A stretch of 64,000 bases of DNA. Source: Phycisphaerae bacterium (lineage in GTDB: Bacteria; Planctomycetota; Phycisphaerae; Phycisphaerales; SM1A02). Under the pieces are notes generated by a model. It was not told the DNA's origin and ran no database searches. It saw nothing but the letters and a program-made list of their open reading frames with translations. A program made the position numbers and the translations under genes. The stretch spans positions 1 to 64,000 of the forward strand of contig PAHO01000044.1 in assembly GCA_002705085.1 (NCBI GenBank), read 5' to 3'. This document shows, one piece after another, positions 52,399 to 59,784 of this stretch; within the stretch, counting starts at the first letter, position 1; the number at the start of each line of letters is the position of its first letter.

Positions 52399-53108
52399 TT
52401 CGCCCCCTGTGGCAAAAGGGCTTCAACGAAGGCTTCATCCAAGTCGCCTCCACCCGAAAGAGCCAAAACGTGAGTGAGGGGTCCAGAAGCGCGCACCTCG
52501 CCATCGGACAGCAGGACCACCTCATCGCAAACCCGCTCTGCCTCATCAAGGAGGTGTGAACTCAAGAGGACCGAGCGTTCTGCCCCAAACTCCCTGAGGA
52601 GAGCGCGAAACCATCGCCGACGAAGTGGATCCATTCCGGTGGACGGTTCGTCAAGAATAAGCAGGTCAGGTTCGTGGGCCACTGCCGCCGCGAGGCCGAC
52701 CAATTGCCGCCACCCCTTACTGAGCACTCGAATCTCCCGCTCCGCGTAAAGGGCCAAGTCGCACCGGTCCAAAGCGGCATGGCCCTGCTTCACAGACCCG
52801 CCGCGGGACCGGCAGGCTTCGACCACCCAATCTCGCACCGTGCGATGGAGCGGGAGGGGATTGTGCTCAGGAAGCCAGCCGATACGAGCTCGGACTTCCA
52901 CTCGAGAGGGAGGCAGTTCGCCGACCAAAATTGATCCCGAATCCGGACGAAGCACTCCGGCGAGCATGCGAATCAACGTGCTCTTGCCGGCGCCGTTTGG
53001 TCCCAGCAATCCAACCACGCCCGATGCGGGAACGCGCAGCGAAACGCCTTTGAGGGCAACCCTTTTTCGAAAGGATTTGTGAACATTGGTGACGGAGGCC
53101 GCATCCAT
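52395..53108 (-). CDS. ABC transporter ATPase (GldA-like)
   Basis: A 237-residue ABC ATPase. Walker A is GLLGPNGAGKSTLIRML, the signature motif is degenerate (VLSKGWRQLVGLAAAVAH in place of LSGGQ), and Walker B is LLILDEPSTGMD, then LLSSHLLDEAERVCDEVVLL with the switch His. It powers the permease encoded next. TAGAAT six bases before ATG 53108 suggests a leaderless operon message. Confidence 0.9.
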   Translation of the reverse strand: MDAASVTNVHKSFRKRVALKGVSLRVPASGVVGLLGPNGAGKSTLIRMLAGVLRPDSGSILVGELPPSRVEVRARIGWLPEHNPLPLHRTVRDWVVEACRSRGGSVKQGHAALDRCDLALYAEREIRVLSKGWRQLVGLAAAVAHEPDLLILDEPSTGMDPLRRRWFRALLREFGAERSVLLSSHLLDEAERVCDEVVLLSDGEVRASGPLTHVLALSGGGDLDEAFVEALLPQGAK

Positions 53109-53114
53109 AGGGGA

Positions 53115-53151
53115 ATTCTACGAGCGAGAAGCACACCAAGACGCGTACACT
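53115..53151. promoter_or_regulatory. Divergent -10 elements between ABC operon and GAF-receiver gene
   Basis: Minus strand: TAGAAT (53115-53120) ends six bases before ATG 53108. Plus strand: TACACT (53146-53151) ends ten bases before ATG 53162. No Shine-Dalgarno precedes either gene. The 53-base gap shows no other element. Confidence 0.45.
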
Positions 53152-53161
53152 TCGAGAACGC

Positions 53162-54448
53162 ATGTCAGGGCACCCTACAAAACCACCCCTTCGCATCACC
53201 GAGGCAGACCGCCTTCCGGATGCGGTCCGGCAATTTTTGCTCGATCACTTTGAGGTGACCACGGATGCCCGGCCGCCCCAAGATCAATCAGCCCCGTTCA
53301 CCCAATGGGATCTGGGGCCAGAAAGGATTGCCCTGACGCGACTTCGTGAGGTTCATGAACACTCGGCGGGCATTCTTGAACTTGACGAACCCGGCCATGA
53401 GGGCGACACCATCGCTGGCCGACTCAAGATTCTTGACCGGCGAATTCGTTGCGCCATCGATGACTTGTTCCAATGGGACAGTTGGGAAGTGCGTCTCCTG
53501 CACCCGGAGACCAATCAACTCGAACTCTTTGTGAGCCACAACTTGGCTCCACTTCGGATCGGGGAGTCCATCTTTGCTGCCGCACGAGGCAATGGCATCA
53601 CCGGACGGGTCGCGGCCACCGGACAGTGTGTGCTCACACGGCAAGCTGACAGCGACGACGAGTATCTCCCCGGGCTTGAAGGAGCCCAATCCACCATGAC
53701 CCTCCCGCTGCAATTGGGGGCCCGGATTCTGGGGACGCTGAATGTTGAATCACGTGATCGCTCCGCATTTTCCGAGGCAGATCTCTCTGAGGCACTTCTG
53801 CTCGGCCGGTACATTGCGGCCGCCCTGCACTTCATAGAACTTGTGCTTCGAGAACGTTCCGCTGTCGATCGCCAGACCGCAAGCGCTTTCCGCGGAGCGC
53901 TCGCCCATCCCATCGAAAAACTCGAACGTCTCGGCCAATCCAGCCCCGAAGTCGAAGCCATTGCCACTGAACTCCGCGAGGCCATGGACGCGGCTGGCAC
54001 TGGACCCAAAGCCGTCCTCGCCACAGAACGTGATCTTCAGCCTGATGAACCCGACCCCGACCTTCAGGGGCGGCACATCTTGGTCGCTGACAATGAAGCC
54101 GTGGTCGTACAGGGCCTCACCAAACTGCTCAAAGCCAATGGTGTCACCGTGACCGCCTGTGACGGTGGAGCCGAAGCGATCACAGCCTTTACAGAGTGCC
54201 ATGCCAAGGGCCAGTGTCCGGATTTGGTGATCACTGATATCCGGATGCCCGATCGCAATGGGTATGAAGTCTTTCGGGGCGTTCGTGACTTGGCCCCCCA
54301 GATTCCCGTTGTGCTGATGACCGGATTTGGCTACGACCCCTCACATTCAATTCTTCGGGCGACCGAGGAGGGGATGCACGCGGTCCTGTTCAAGCCGATT
54401 CCAGTTCCCAGGCTTTTCGAAGTCCTGAAATCAGCCTTCACTGACTGA
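53162..54448 (+). CDS. GAF domain plus C-terminal receiver domain protein
   Basis: A 428-residue signalling protein. The GAF domain spans about residues 75-235 (RIGESIFAAARGNGITGRVAATG, SESRDRSAFSEADLSEALLLGRY-like end). The receiver domain is at about 305-425: HILVADNEAVVV (acidic pocket), VITDIRMPDRNGYEV with phospho-acceptor Asp359, MTGFGYDPS, and Lys in LFKPIPVP. There is no histidine kinase or output domain, so phosphorylation by a separate kinase is likely. Its 5' end faces the ABC operon, so co-regulation is possible. The 3' end overlaps prmC by 18 bases. Confidence 0.85.
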   Translation: MSGHPTKPPLRITEADRLPDAVRQFLLDHFEVTTDARPPQDQSAPFTQWDLGPERIALTRLREVHEHSAGILELDEPGHEGDTIAGRLKILDRRIRCAIDDLFQWDSWEVRLLHPETNQLELFVSHNLAPLRIGESIFAAARGNGITGRVAATGQCVLTRQADSDDEYLPGLEGAQSTMTLPLQLGARILGTLNVESRDRSAFSEADLSEALLLGRYIAAALHFIELVLRERSAVDRQTASAFRGALAHPIEKLERLGQSSPEVEAIATELREAMDAAGTGPKAVLATERDLQPDEPDPDLQGRHILVADNEAVVVQGLTKLLKANGVTVTACDGGAEAITAFTECHAKGQCPDLVITDIRMPDRNGYEVFRGVRDLAPQIPVVLMTGFGYDPSHSILRATEEGMHAVLFKPIPVPRLFEVLKSAFTD

Positions 54449-55498
54449 CTTCGAGGCACCGGGCCAAACTCCAAAAGTGCAACGAAGAAGCCCGTCCTCG
54501 TCAGGCAACGAGGCCACGTTCGAAAATCCTGCCTGCTCAAGCAGAAGAGCGACATCAGCAGCACTCTCGGATGCATGCTCAAGGCCAATGATGCCGTCAG
54601 ATCGCATCACTTGGTCGACCCAACCGACGAATGGACGAATCACATCAAGGCCGTCAGCGCCCCCGCGGAGCGCTGATTCGGGAGTAAAACCAAGGACGCC
54701 CGGGTCAATATTGTGCGGCCATTCTCGATCTGGGATGTACGGCAAGTTGCCGACCACAATGTCGTAGGCGCCAGAGAGGGGCACCTTCACATCATGAAGC
54801 ATCAGCTGCAACCGTTCAGCAACTCCCATTTCATGAGCGTTCTCACGGGCTAGGTTGAGGCATTCAGGCTCAACATCAACACCAACGCCAAGGGAATCTG
54901 GAAGCGACTGAAGCAACGAGACAATGACAGCACCACTCCCCACCCCCGCCTCGAGAACGTTGAGCGTCGGGAGCGATGGCTGGTGGTTCGACGCAGCCCC
55001 GGCCTCTTGTGACACATCAACGGCATCGACGGCGGAAGATTGCTGCTGAACCAGTCGGCTGTCGACTTCGTGAAGACCAGCAGCGGCGAAGTCGGGGTCA
55101 AAAGTGCTATCCGCAGCTCTTCGCCCATGGCCTAAGGCGTGTCCACGCTCCGCAAGGAGGGTGAGGGTGTGAGAAACAAGAAGCTCGGTGCATGGCTGAG
55201 GGATCTGCGTGCACGGGCGAATAAAGAACGTACCGTGCCAAAACTGGACCTGGCCAGTGATGTAATGCAAGGGTTCGCCGGAGAGCACGCGTCGAACGTC
55301 CTCACGAAGACACTCTCGCTCATCCGGTGAGGCGGGGCGTTCGGGATGCATGTGCAAATGCAAGCGAGAGCAAGCGAATGCCTTGGCCAACAGAGTTTCG
55401 GCGACAACGCGGGGGGCATCGATATCAGCCGCTTGGAAGCGACCTTTCATCCAGTCCAGCAGTTGTCGGCTCGACCATTCTGTCTGATCAGTGGACAT
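54431..55498 (-). CDS. prmC: Release factor glutamine methyltransferase-like (PrmC/HemK)
   Basis: Expected to methylate the Gln of the GGQ motif in peptide release factors. The 355-residue protein has the N-terminal helical domain (LLDWMKGRFQAADIDAPRVVAETLLA), the FWHGTFFIRPCTQIPQPCTELLV linker (normally RPETE), the SAM site VLEAGVGSGAVIVSLL and DIVVGNLPYIPD. The catalytic NPPY is NLPY here. About 55-60 residues (GHGRRAADST to SNHQPSLPT) are inserted before the SAM motif. The family is about 280 residues, so this is enlarged. TAGCCT ends nine bases before ATG 55498. Confidence 0.82.
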   Translation of the reverse strand: MSTDQTEWSSRQLLDWMKGRFQAADIDAPRVVAETLLAKAFACSRLHLHMHPERPASPDERECLREDVRRVLSGEPLHYITGQVQFWHGTFFIRPCTQIPQPCTELLVSHTLTLLAERGHALGHGRRAADSTFDPDFAAAGLHEVDSRLVQQQSSAVDAVDVSQEAGAASNHQPSLPTLNVLEAGVGSGAVIVSLLQSLPDSLGVGVDVEPECLNLARENAHEMGVAERLQLMLHDVKVPLSGAYDIVVGNLPYIPDREWPHNIDPGVLGFTPESALRGGADGLDVIRPFVGWVDQVMRSDGIIGLEHASESAADVALLLEQAGFSNVASLPDEDGLLRCTFGVWPGASKSVSEG

Positions 55499-55542
55499 TT
55501 GCCGGCGAGGCTACCATGTGTCGACTTGAGGGTCAGAACACG

Positions 55543-55959
55543 ATGAATGAAATCTACGAACAACTTCCCGAATGGCTCAAAGGTGTCGCCAAACTGACTG
55601 GTGATTCAATCAAGGTTCTCGCTCCCCACGATGTCGACGCTTGGTACTTGATCACTTCAGATCCCGCAGGCTGCGACCTTGCCCTCGTAACCAAGGATCG
55701 CTGGCTCTCAGAATCCATCGAGGGCGATCTTGAGCACACCGGAGACGAACTCGAAGAGCTCTATGAAGAAGAGCTGGTTGAGCTCGACTGGGAAGGCAAG
55801 ATCCCCAACTTTCGGCATTTCCGGAATGATGCTCGGGAATATGTCTTCTCATGCACTTGGCCGTCCACGGCCCCGAGTGAACTCGCCACCGCCCTTGAGG
55901 CCATGGTGAACATGTTCACCGAACTTGGGGACATGGGCGGAGAAGAAGAGGACGGCTGA
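55543..55959 (+). CDS. Small acidic protein, unknown function
   Basis: A 138-residue soluble acidic protein. It starts MNEIYEQLPEWLKGVAKL, has LYEEELVELDWEGKIPNFR in the middle and FSCTWPSTAPSELATALEAMVNMF before an acidic GGEEEDG tail. No family is recognised, and no motif suggests an enzyme. GAGGG lies about 12 bases before ATG 55543; an ATG at 55516 is possible. Its stop is joined to the glycosyltransferase start (TGATG at 55957-55961), so it probably works with that enzyme or is a chaperone for it (inference). Confidence 0.65.
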   Translation: MNEIYEQLPEWLKGVAKLTGDSIKVLAPHDVDAWYLITSDPAGCDLALVTKDRWLSESIEGDLEHTGDELEELYEEELVELDWEGKIPNFRHFRNDAREYVFSCTWPSTAPSELATALEAMVNMFTELGDMGGEEEDG

Positions 55960-57554
55960 TGCGGGTCCTGATGCTGGGCTGGGAGTTTCCGCCACTGATC
56001 ACCGGCGGACTTGGCACAGCGTGCGCGGGGCTGACTCGTGCTCTGGTCACCCAAGGCGCTCAAGTTGACTTTGTCCTTCCGCGGCCCGTCGACAGCGTTG
56101 AAGTGGATGGCGTGCGCGTCCTGTCCCCCGGCTGTGCGGACCTCAAGCCAAAATCCGCGCAGACTCTTCCTGAAACGTGTCCAACCATTGATCAGTCCCG
56201 GGCCACCCCATGTGTGCTAAAGGATCAGGTCGAAGGTATGGACGTGAGCGAACTCAACCGCACGCCATTTCTCGACCCTGTCCCAGGACTTCCCCCGTTG
56301 AGTGCGACAAAAGAACGTCATCTCGAAGACGCCGTGTCAACCAGATTTGGAAATCACCCTTACCCACGCGACACCACGCCTGAGCCAGTTGCAACCTTCC
56401 TCAAAGCCGCAAGCGGCAATCCCATTCGGGCTGCCAGAGCACTTGAGGACTTTGTCCTTGGAGGAGGCACTGTTCCAGAAGAGCAGAAACACATGCTTCG
56501 CCAGATGGCCCGAGAAGCATGGGCCGCGGCAAGTGAACCCACCACTCAGGCTTCCTGCCAAGTGTCGACCACTGACATCACGCCGATGCAGTCCGCGCCG
56601 CCCGTATCTCACGCGGACTATGGAGAAAACCTTCGAGAACAAGTTGAACGCTTCACTCAGTTCTGCGTTGAGTCACTCGCCACCCGCCACTTTGACGTCA
56701 TTCACGCTCATGACTGGATGACCTACGAAGCTGGCCTCGCATTGCGAGCCTTGACGGGAAAGCCGCTGGTGGTCCATGTCCACAGCACCGAGTTCGACCG
56801 GTCCGGGGAACACGGAAATCCCGAGGTCCTCGCCATCGAGTCCCGGGGCATTCGGGAGGCAGACCAGGTGATCTGCGTCAGCGCTCTGACTCGAAATCTT
56901 GTCGTGTCCCGCTATGCCGCGCCAGCCGAACGGTGCCGTGTGATCTACAACGGCGTTGAGCTGTCCGATGACAGTCCAGGCCCCTCTGAGATTCGGCGAG
57001 ACGACCGGATTGTGTTGTATTTCGGCCGAATCACATACCAAAAAGGGCCCGAGTTCTTTATGGCCGCAGCCAAAAAAGTGCTCGAGCACACCAGCAACGT
57101 GAAGTTCGTGGTCGCCGGCAGCGGAGATCAAGCGGAACGGATGATCCGGATGGCCGCGGAATTGGGCATCGGGGACCGGGTCCTCTTCACCGGATTCCTG
57201 CGTGGGCGTGACATATCTCGTGTCTTTTCGCTGGCTGATCTTTATGTCATGCCGAGCCGATCGGAACCTTTCGGCATCGCACCGCTTGAAGCCATGAGCC
57301 ATGGCGTGCCGGTGCTCATCAGCAAGACTTCAGGAGTCAGCGAAGTGCTCACCCATGCTCTCAAAGTTGACTTCTGGGACATTGAGGACATGGCCAGCAA
57401 GATTGTGGCTGTACTGAAGTACCCCCCACTTTCCCAACACCTCAAAGATCACGGCCGCTTCGAAGTTCGCCGCATCACCTGGGATGGGGCTGCTCAAAAG
57501 TGCATCCAGGTCTACAACAAAGTCTCTGACTCAAACCGGCACCTCCAGCCCTGA
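55959..57554 (+). CDS. GT4 family glycosyltransferase (glycogen-synthase-like)
   Basis: A 531-residue GT-B enzyme. MRVLMLGWEFPPLITGGLG is the nucleotide-sugar-binding N-terminal loop, VIHAHDWMT and VVHVHSTEFDRSG belong to the N-terminal domain, and YFGRITYQKGPEFFMAAAKK and PSRSEPFGIAPLEAMSHG form the C-terminal donor site with its Glu pair. Between residues about 55 and 220 lies an unusual, partly disordered insert. Related enzymes make glucans or transfer glucose; the acceptor is unknown. Translation is coupled to the preceding acidic protein. Confidence 0.85.
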   Translation: MRVLMLGWEFPPLITGGLGTACAGLTRALVTQGAQVDFVLPRPVDSVEVDGVRVLSPGCADLKPKSAQTLPETCPTIDQSRATPCVLKDQVEGMDVSELNRTPFLDPVPGLPPLSATKERHLEDAVSTRFGNHPYPRDTTPEPVATFLKAASGNPIRAARALEDFVLGGGTVPEEQKHMLRQMAREAWAAASEPTTQASCQVSTTDITPMQSAPPVSHADYGENLREQVERFTQFCVESLATRHFDVIHAHDWMTYEAGLALRALTGKPLVVHVHSTEFDRSGEHGNPEVLAIESRGIREADQVICVSALTRNLVVSRYAAPAERCRVIYNGVELSDDSPGPSEIRRDDRIVLYFGRITYQKGPEFFMAAAKKVLEHTSNVKFVVAGSGDQAERMIRMAAELGIGDRVLFTGFLRGRDISRVFSLADLYVMPSRSEPFGIAPLEAMSHGVPVLISKTSGVSEVLTHALKVDFWDIEDMASKIVAVLKYPPLSQHLKDHGRFEVRRITWDGAAQKCIQVYNKVSDSNRHLQP

Positions 57555-57570
57555 GAGAAATGGATCAGAA

Positions 57571-58386
57571 ATGACGTGCATCACCGATTGGGATGGCCGG
57601 CTCGAAGGGATGAGTCAACTTCTCGACCTGGCCGCCATAGAGACCCTCCCTTCGTTCCGGCAAGGCCCCAGCATCGCTAGTGCCAAGTCGGACGGGACTT
57701 TGGTCACCGAAGTCGATCGTCGAACTGAACAACAGATGCGGGCTTGGCTTGCGAACCACTTTCCTGAGGATGGCATTCTTGGCGAGGAGTGCCCTCCCCA
57801 AAAGGGCTCGTCCAGTTGGACTTGGGTTATTGATCCCATTGATGGCACTGCTTCATTCAGCCACCAAGTCCCACTGTGGGGAACGTTGCTGGCCCTCCGC
57901 CGACATTCGAAACCAGTCGCAGGGGCCTGCTCACTTCCGGCCCTCAATTTGGCGGCAAGTGGAACCCACACCAAAGCGCATACAAATGCAGATGGGGAGA
58001 CGCGTTTGATCACCGCCCGCCCGTCGATGCTCCCCCTTGAAGAGGCCACGCTGGTCACCACCGGCTGGGATTATTTTCGCATGGCGGGCGTTGAGGCGGC
58101 GTACCCAGCCCTCGCCCAACGGGCAGGACGAACCAAGGGGTGGAGCGACTGTTATGGGCTCTGGCTCCTTCTTGCCGGCCGGGTTGATGTTGTGGTCGAG
58201 CCGCTGCTGCACCCTTGGGATATTGAGTGGCTGGTTCCTTTGGCTCAAGCCGCAGGCATTCGGGTCACGGACTGGCATGGGGAAGACGCTTTGTCCCCGC
58301 ACCAATGCATCGTCAGCCACGGCGGGCCTCTGCACGAGCAAGTCGCTGAGGTGCTCAAGGAGCACGCTACGCCGCGTGTGAATTAA
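57571..58386 (+). CDS. Inositol monophosphatase family phosphatase
   Basis: A 271-residue metal-dependent phosphatase. GTLVTEVDRRTEQQ and LGEECPPQ hold the first metal ligands, WVIDPIDGTASF is the family's DPIDGT motif, and HPWDIEWLVPLAQAAG is the last (WD) motif. The substrate may be inositol phosphate, histidinol phosphate or a nucleotide such as PAP. I start at ATG 57571 after the glycosyltransferase stop; ATG at 57610 is a shorter alternative. A bidirectional terminator follows. Confidence 0.85.
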   Translation: MTCITDWDGRLEGMSQLLDLAAIETLPSFRQGPSIASAKSDGTLVTEVDRRTEQQMRAWLANHFPEDGILGEECPPQKGSSSWTWVIDPIDGTASFSHQVPLWGTLLALRRHSKPVAGACSLPALNLAASGTHTKAHTNADGETRLITARPSMLPLEEATLVTTGWDYFRMAGVEAAYPALAQRAGRTKGWSDCYGLWLLLAGRVDVVVEPLLHPWDIEWLVPLAQAAGIRVTDWHGEDALSPHQCIVSHGGPLHEQVAEVLKEHATPRVN

Positions 58387-58390
58387 AAAA

Positions 58391-58409
58391 CCCGGCCCAC
58401 AGGGCCGGG
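58391..58409. terminator. Bidirectional rho-independent terminator
   Basis: Hairpin CCCGGCCC-ACA-GGGCCGGG, flanked by TTT on the plus side and TTTTTT on the minus strand. It ends both the phosphatase gene (plus) and rplI (minus). Confidence 0.88.
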
Positions 58410-58434
58410 TTTCAAATCATTCAAAGTGAGGAAC

Positions 58435-59016
58435 TCATGACTCGTCGGAAGCTTCTGCCGACGCATCAGCAGCGGCTTCGGCAACATCACTGTCCTGTGA
58501 TGCTTCGACTGGAGCCTCAGCGGTGTCGGCCGGCGTGTCCTCGGCCATTTCCTCAATCACCGATTCGGACTCAACGACCACCGTGATGCTCTCTCGCAAC
58601 TCCTTGCCAAACTGAATCGGCACGTCGTAATTGCCCGTACGCCGAATGGCGACCGAGAGGCGAACCGCGCTGATCCCGACGTTAAAGCCACCTTGAACCA
58701 AAGCATCCGAGATGTCACGCTGGGAAACAGATCCGTACAAAATGCCCTTATCGTTGGTGGGACGACGCAGGGTCAGGACGATGCCTCCAAGCTTGCCGAG
58801 GATGGCCTCTTGTTCTTCACGCAGGGCATCAGCCTTGGCAGCGGCCTCAACCCGAGCCGATTGCAGTTCCGCGATGCGCTCATCGGTCGGGAACTCAGCC
58901 ATCCCCAAGGGAAGCAAGTAGTTCCGGGCGTAGCCTGCACGAACGCGAACGACCTCGCCGACCAAACCAAGGTTCTCAACCGATTCCACCAACAACAGTT
59001 CAATATTTTTGGCCAC
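58435..59016 (-). CDS. rplI: 50S ribosomal protein L9 with acidic tail
   Basis: A 193-residue L9. ELLLVESVENLGLVGEVVRVRAGYARNYLLPLG is the rRNA-binding N-terminal domain, a long helix joins it to the C-terminal domain (YGSVSQRDISDALV, LRESITVVVESE). Normal L9 is about 150 residues; the last 40 (DTPADTAEAPVEASQDSDVAEAAAD) are acidic and disordered. GTG 59016 is supported by AAGGAG seven bases upstream, which can be paired with an upstream anti-sequence (59060-59066). Confidence 0.95.
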   Translation of the reverse strand: MAKNIELLLVESVENLGLVGEVVRVRAGYARNYLLPLGMAEFPTDERIAELQSARVEAAAKADALREEQEAILGKLGGIVLTLRRPTNDKGILYGSVSQRDISDALVQGGFNVGISAVRLSVAIRRTGNYDVPIQFGKELRESITVVVESESVIEEMAEDTPADTAEAPVEASQDSDVAEAAADASAEASDES

Positions 59017-59020
59017 AATG

Positions 59021-59066
59021 GGCTCCTTTCGCTGTCCTCTTGATCAAAGGATCAAAGTGAGGAGCC
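59021..59066 (-). promoter_or_regulatory. rplI leader hairpin sequestering the Shine-Dalgarno
   Basis: In the minus-strand RNA, GGCUCCU (59060-59066) can pair perfectly with AGGAGCC (59021-59027), which contains the rplI ribosome-binding site. A 6-bp inner stem UUGAUC/GAUCAA (59040-59055) stacks inside. This fits a translational on-off switch, perhaps bound by L9. Confidence 0.55.
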
Positions 59067-59110
59067 GAGACGGCCTCGACCCCAACGGGTTGCTTGAAAA
59101 GCAAAGAGAA

Positions 59111-59116
59111 ATTGTA
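59111..59116 (-). promoter_or_regulatory. -10 (TACAAT) of rplI
   Basis: Minus-strand TACAAT with a TTTCAT 17 bases further upstream. It gives a leader of about 90 bases that carries the hairpin at 59021-59066. It lies in the 191-base gap between ssb and rplI, where rpsR would be expected but is absent. Confidence 0.5.
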
Positions 59117-59207
59117 GACGAATCAGCCGCCCAATGAAAGATGGGGGCTCGGAAGTCACTCAAATCGATGGCGCAGCGCCATCACCAATCCGCGTTCTAG
59201 GATGCGA

Positions 59208-59651
59208 TCAGAACGGGATATCTCCGTCTTCTGGGGTGCTGGACGGGGCCGTTGCCCCTGAACCGGAGGCAGATCGACTCCTGCTGGTCTCAATGGAGGC
59301 ACCTCCACCGGATTCTGCCCGACCGCCGATGAACTGGAAATTCTCCACGACCACCACCAATTTTGAGCGGTTGGCACCGGACTGCTTGTCCTGCCAGCGG
59401 TCCATTCGAAGTCGACCTTCCAGCATCACCTCACGGCCCTTGCCGAGGTATTGATGCATGACCTCGGCCTGCCGGCCCCAAGCTTCACAGTCAACGAACG
59501 TGGCCTCTTCATGGGTTTGACCCGATTGGTCCTTCCATTGGCGGTTCACGGCAACCGAGAAGTTGGCCACGGCCTGGTTGCTCTGGGTATGCCGCAACTC
59601 AATATCGCGAGTGAGATTGCCGAGAAGGATGACCTTGTTGAAATTGCCCAT
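59208..59651 (-). CDS. ssb: Single-stranded DNA-binding protein
   Basis: A 147-residue SSB. The OB fold (NKVILLGNLTRDIELRHTQSNQAVANFSVAVN to VVVVENFQFIG) binds single-stranded DNA as a tetramer. A Gly/Ser-rich linker follows and then the acidic tip DGDIPF, which recruits repair and replication partners. GGAGG lies seven bases before ATG 59651. It is between rpsF and rplI as in many bacteria, but rpsR is missing from the set. Confidence 0.96.
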   Translation of the reverse strand: MGNFNKVILLGNLTRDIELRHTQSNQAVANFSVAVNRQWKDQSGQTHEEATFVDCEAWGRQAEVMHQYLGKGREVMLEGRLRMDRWQDKQSGANRSKLVVVVENFQFIGGRAESGGGASIETSRSRSASGSGATAPSSTPEDGDIPF

Positions 59652-59664
59652 GAAATGCCTCCGT

Positions 59665-59752
59665 GATAGCGGAAACCTATCTTGGAAAAGGGATGGGCGA
59701 TTGATAAAGGGGAAAACGTTGACAAGTTGTCAGTCCGAGACTGACAACTTGT
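59665..59752 (-). repeat. Inverted repeats between rpsF and ssb
   Basis: A perfect 14-bp inverted repeat (59722-59735 and 59739-59752, loop CGA) is flanked by outer arms AACGTTG/CAACGTT. A second small hairpin GATAG-CGGAAAC-CTATC (59665-59681) lies just before the ssb ribosome site. The tail after the large stem is only CGTTTTCC on the minus strand, so it may be an attenuator or mRNA-processing site rather than a strong terminator. Confidence 0.6.
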
Positions 59753-59784
59753 GTCATCAACGTTCAGACCAGCAAATCTCGACT

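Noticed and set aside
59017-59207. A missing rpsR between ssb and rplI
   Set aside because: No S18-like frame exists in either orientation; the gap holds a promoter and leader instead.
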